Of a stretch of DNA of 9,273 nucleotides, positions 7,609 through 9,273 are shown one piece after another. The position numbers and the translations under genes were made by a program. Where the stretch lies: positions 1 through 9,273 of the forward strand of contig JAEZGP010000649.1 of the NCBI GenBank assembly GCA_023437285.1, read 5' to 3'. Numbering within the stretch: position 1 is the stretch's first letter; each line of letters starts with the position of its first letter. The notes under the pieces are model-generated. The model saw only the letters and a list, made by a program, of their open reading frames with translations, had not been told where the DNA came from and ran no database searches. This DNA is from Actinomycetes bacterium (GTDB taxonomy: Bacteria > Actinomycetota > Actinomycetes > Mycobacteriales > Micromonosporaceae).

Positions 7609-9273
7609 ATGGCCGACCTGCGGAGCCGGATCGCGGCGCTGTCCCCGGCGCAACGTGCCCTGCTGGAGTCACGGCTGGCCAGCCGGATGCTGACGGGCGG
7701 CCGGGTCCTGGACCGCATCCAACCCCGGGACCGGACAACGCCCACGCCGCTGGGCATCGCGCAGCAGCGGGAGTGGGCGATCTCGCGGCTGCGCGGGGCG
7801 AACAATGTGCCCGGCGCCTTCCGGGTCGACGGAAAGGTGGACCTCGACCTGTTCGGCCGGGTCCTCACCGAACTGCTGCGCCGCCACGAAATCCTGCGAT
7901 CCACTGTGGAGATCCAGCCGGACGGCGTGCCCGTTCAGGTGGTCCGGCCGGTGACCGCCGTGCCGACCCCCGTCACGGACCTGACCGGGCTGGACCCCGA
8001 CGCGCAGGTGGAGCGGGTCCGCCAGCTCTGCCGGGCGGCCATCCTGCGGCCCTTCCGACCGGATGATCCGCAACGGCTGCGCATCGACCTGTTCCGTCTC
8101 GCGCCGGACGCCCACGTGTGCCTGCTCATCACCGACCACGCCGCCTCGGACGCCTGGTCCCTGGCGATCCTGATCCAGGAGATCGCCGCGCTGTACAGCC
8201 GGCGCGGCGACGGCTCGGCGCTGCCGGCGCTGCCCATCCAGTTCGGCGACTTCGCGGTGTGGCAGCGCGCGCGGTCCGGACCCGAGCACCTCGACGCCGA
8301 GGTGCGGCACTGGCGCCGGACGCTCGCCGGCATTCCCGCCTCGATGCCGCTGCCGGCCGACCGGGACGCCCCGGCCCGACCGACGTACGCCGGCGACACC
8401 CACACCGTCGACCTGCCCGCCCACCTGGTCGCCGACATCCGGGCGTTCAGCGAGAGCGAGAACACGTCCCTGTTCCCGATCCTGCTCGCGGCGAGCGCCG
8501 TGCTCCTGTGCCGTCACCTCGACCGCAATGACGTCGTCATCGGGTCACTCGCCTCCGGCCGGACCCGGTTGGAGACCGAGGCGCTCGTCGGCTGCTTCGC
8601 CAACCCGCTGCCGCTGCGGATGCGGGTGACCGACGACGACACGCTGCGCGCGGTGGTGGGACAGGCGCGCGACACCCTGGCCACCGCGCTCGACCACCAG
8701 GACCTGCCGTTCGACCGGCTGGCCGAGGAGCTGGGCCTGGGCCGCGAGTCGGTACGGACGTCGCTGAGCCGGATGTGGATCAACGTCATCACGGTACCGG
8801 CCCGCAGTGTCGAACTGCCGGGACTGACGTTCGCCCCGGCAGCCGTGGACCTGGGCCTGGCCTCGGTCGACCTCACGCTGTCGGCGACGCCGGAGGGCGA
8901 CCGCCTGCGGCTGCACTGGCAGTACATGACGGAGCTGTTCGACCGGGACACCGTGGCGCTGCTCGCCGACCAGTTCCACGCCGTCCTGCGGCAGGTCGTC
9001 GCGAACCCGGACCGGACCGTCGGCGAGGTGGACTTCACCCTCCCGGACGGGCCGCAGGCACCGCACGCCCCGCCCACCGCCGAGGAGGAAGGGCTGGCGG
9101 CGTTGCGGCGCCGGGTGACCCTCGCCCCGTACGCGCCGGCGGTGGTCTGCGACGGCGTCGTGACCACGTACGCCGACCTTCACCGCGACGCCGACCGGTT
9201 CGCCGGACTCCTGCGCGCGCAAGGCCTGCGCGACGGCTCGCGGGTCGCCGTCCGGCCGCGACCGTCGCGGCAC
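7609..9273 (+). CDS. NRPS, condensation domain followed by start of adenylation domain, cut by right edge
   Basis: 555 codons in the window, open to the right edge. ATG 7609 follows GGAGGGG (7594-7600) at 8 bases; another ATG at 7601 is out of frame. The N-terminus RSRIAALSPAQRALLESRL (6-24) is the helix common before protein-initial condensation domains. Condensation domain about 45-475: LGIAQQREW (48-56), RRHEILRSTVE (91-101), active-site DHAASDAWS (176-184), QFGDFAVWQR (211-220), GCFANPLPLRM (328-338), HQDLPFDRLAEEL (363-375). The active site is DHxxxDA, not HHxxxDG: the second, catalytic His177 and Asp181 are kept, the first His is Asp. The A domain starts about 490, with VTTYADLHRDADRFAGLLR (518-536) as its first core motif. 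Beginning directly with a condensation domain and near a FAAL, this could be the lipid-accepting first module, or it may accept from another protein. The substrate pocket lies beyond the edge. Confidence 0.93.
   Translation, partial: MADLRSRIAALSPAQRALLESRLASRMLTGGRVLDRIQPRDRTTPTPLGIAQQREWAISRLRGANNVPGAFRVDGKVDLDLFGRVLTELLRRHEILRSTVEIQPDGVPVQVVRPVTAVPTPVTDLTGLDPDAQVERVRQLCRAAILRPFRPDDPQRLRIDLFRLAPDAHVCLLITDHAASDAWSLAILIQEIAALYSRRGDGSALPALPIQFGDFAVWQRARSGPEHLDAEVRHWRRTLAGIPASMPLPADRDAPARPTYAGDTHTVDLPAHLVADIRAFSESENTSLFPILLAASAVLLCRHLDRNDVVIGSLASGRTRLETEALVGCFANPLPLRMRVTDDDTLRAVVGQARDTLATALDHQDLPFDRLAEELGLGRESVRTSLSRMWINVITVPARSVELPGLTFAPAAVDLGLASVDLTLSATPEGDRLRLHWQYMTELFDRDTVALLADQFHAVLRQVVANPDRTVGEVDFTLPDGPQAPHAPPTAEEEGLAALRRRVTLAPYAPAVVCDGVVTTYADLHRDADRFAGLLRAQGLRDGSRVAVRPRPSRH

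Noticed and set aside
8545..9273. Long minus-strand open frames opposite the right-hand NRPS
   Set aside because: The plus strand there encodes clear condensation and adenylation motifs; the minus translations are low-complexity Arg/Gly/Gln sequence.
9241..9273. Frameshift at the right edge (VAVRPRPSRH looks unlike a usual second A-domain motif)
   Set aside because: Only eleven codons remain before the edge, too few to separate a frameshift from ordinary variation.

Overview
The window is very GC-rich DNA with strong G/C preference at third codon positions and GNRA-poor, SD-type (GGAGG/GGGAG) starts, as expected of an actinomycete. The gene set (fatty acyl-AMP ligase, NRPS pieces, flavin monooxygenase) would suit a Micromonosporaceae or Streptomyces-type producer, but the genus cannot be fixed from the sequence. 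It is an internal piece of a nonribosomal (probably lipo-)peptide biosynthetic cluster. Both edges cut through genes.

Layout: (1) 1-1123, minus strand: N-terminal 374 codons of a fatty acyl-AMP ligase (FAAL), running off the left edge. (2) 1124-1278: divergent intergenic region. (3) 1279-1917, plus: GNAT-type acetyltransferase with a strange Gly/Pro/Ala low-complexity insert. (4) 1917-3476, plus: free-standing NRPS adenylation (A) domain, start codon overlapping the GNAT stop by one base, with a specificity code I read as DLTKVGEVGK (asparagine-like). (5) 3477-3514: short convergent gap lying in a 48-bp tandem duplication of the 3' end of the next gene. (6) 3515-6334, minus: NRPS with the order PCP - condensation - decayed A domain - PCP. 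(7) 6335-6498: divergent promoter region with inverted repeats. (8) 6499-7554, plus: luciferase-like FMN-dependent monooxygenase of the natural-product type. (9) 7555-7608: gap holding a perfect 10-bp hairpin. (10) 7609-9273, plus: NRPS starting with a condensation domain and entering an A domain, cut by the right edge.

How it may work together (inference): the FAAL activates a fatty acid as acyl-adenylate for transfer to a carrier protein, and a condensation domain joins it to the first amino acid. The NRPS at 3515-6334 has two carrier domains but no working A domain: its A domain has lost the ATP-binding P-loop region and the catalytic lysine. It must therefore be charged from elsewhere, and the adjacent convergent stand-alone asparagine-type A domain is the obvious candidate. 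The luciferase-like enzyme is likely to hydroxylate a carrier-bound acyl or aminoacyl group. No thioesterase, MbtH protein, transporter or regulator gene lies in the window. The most notable feature is this split arrangement of a decayed in-line A domain next to an intact trans-acting one.
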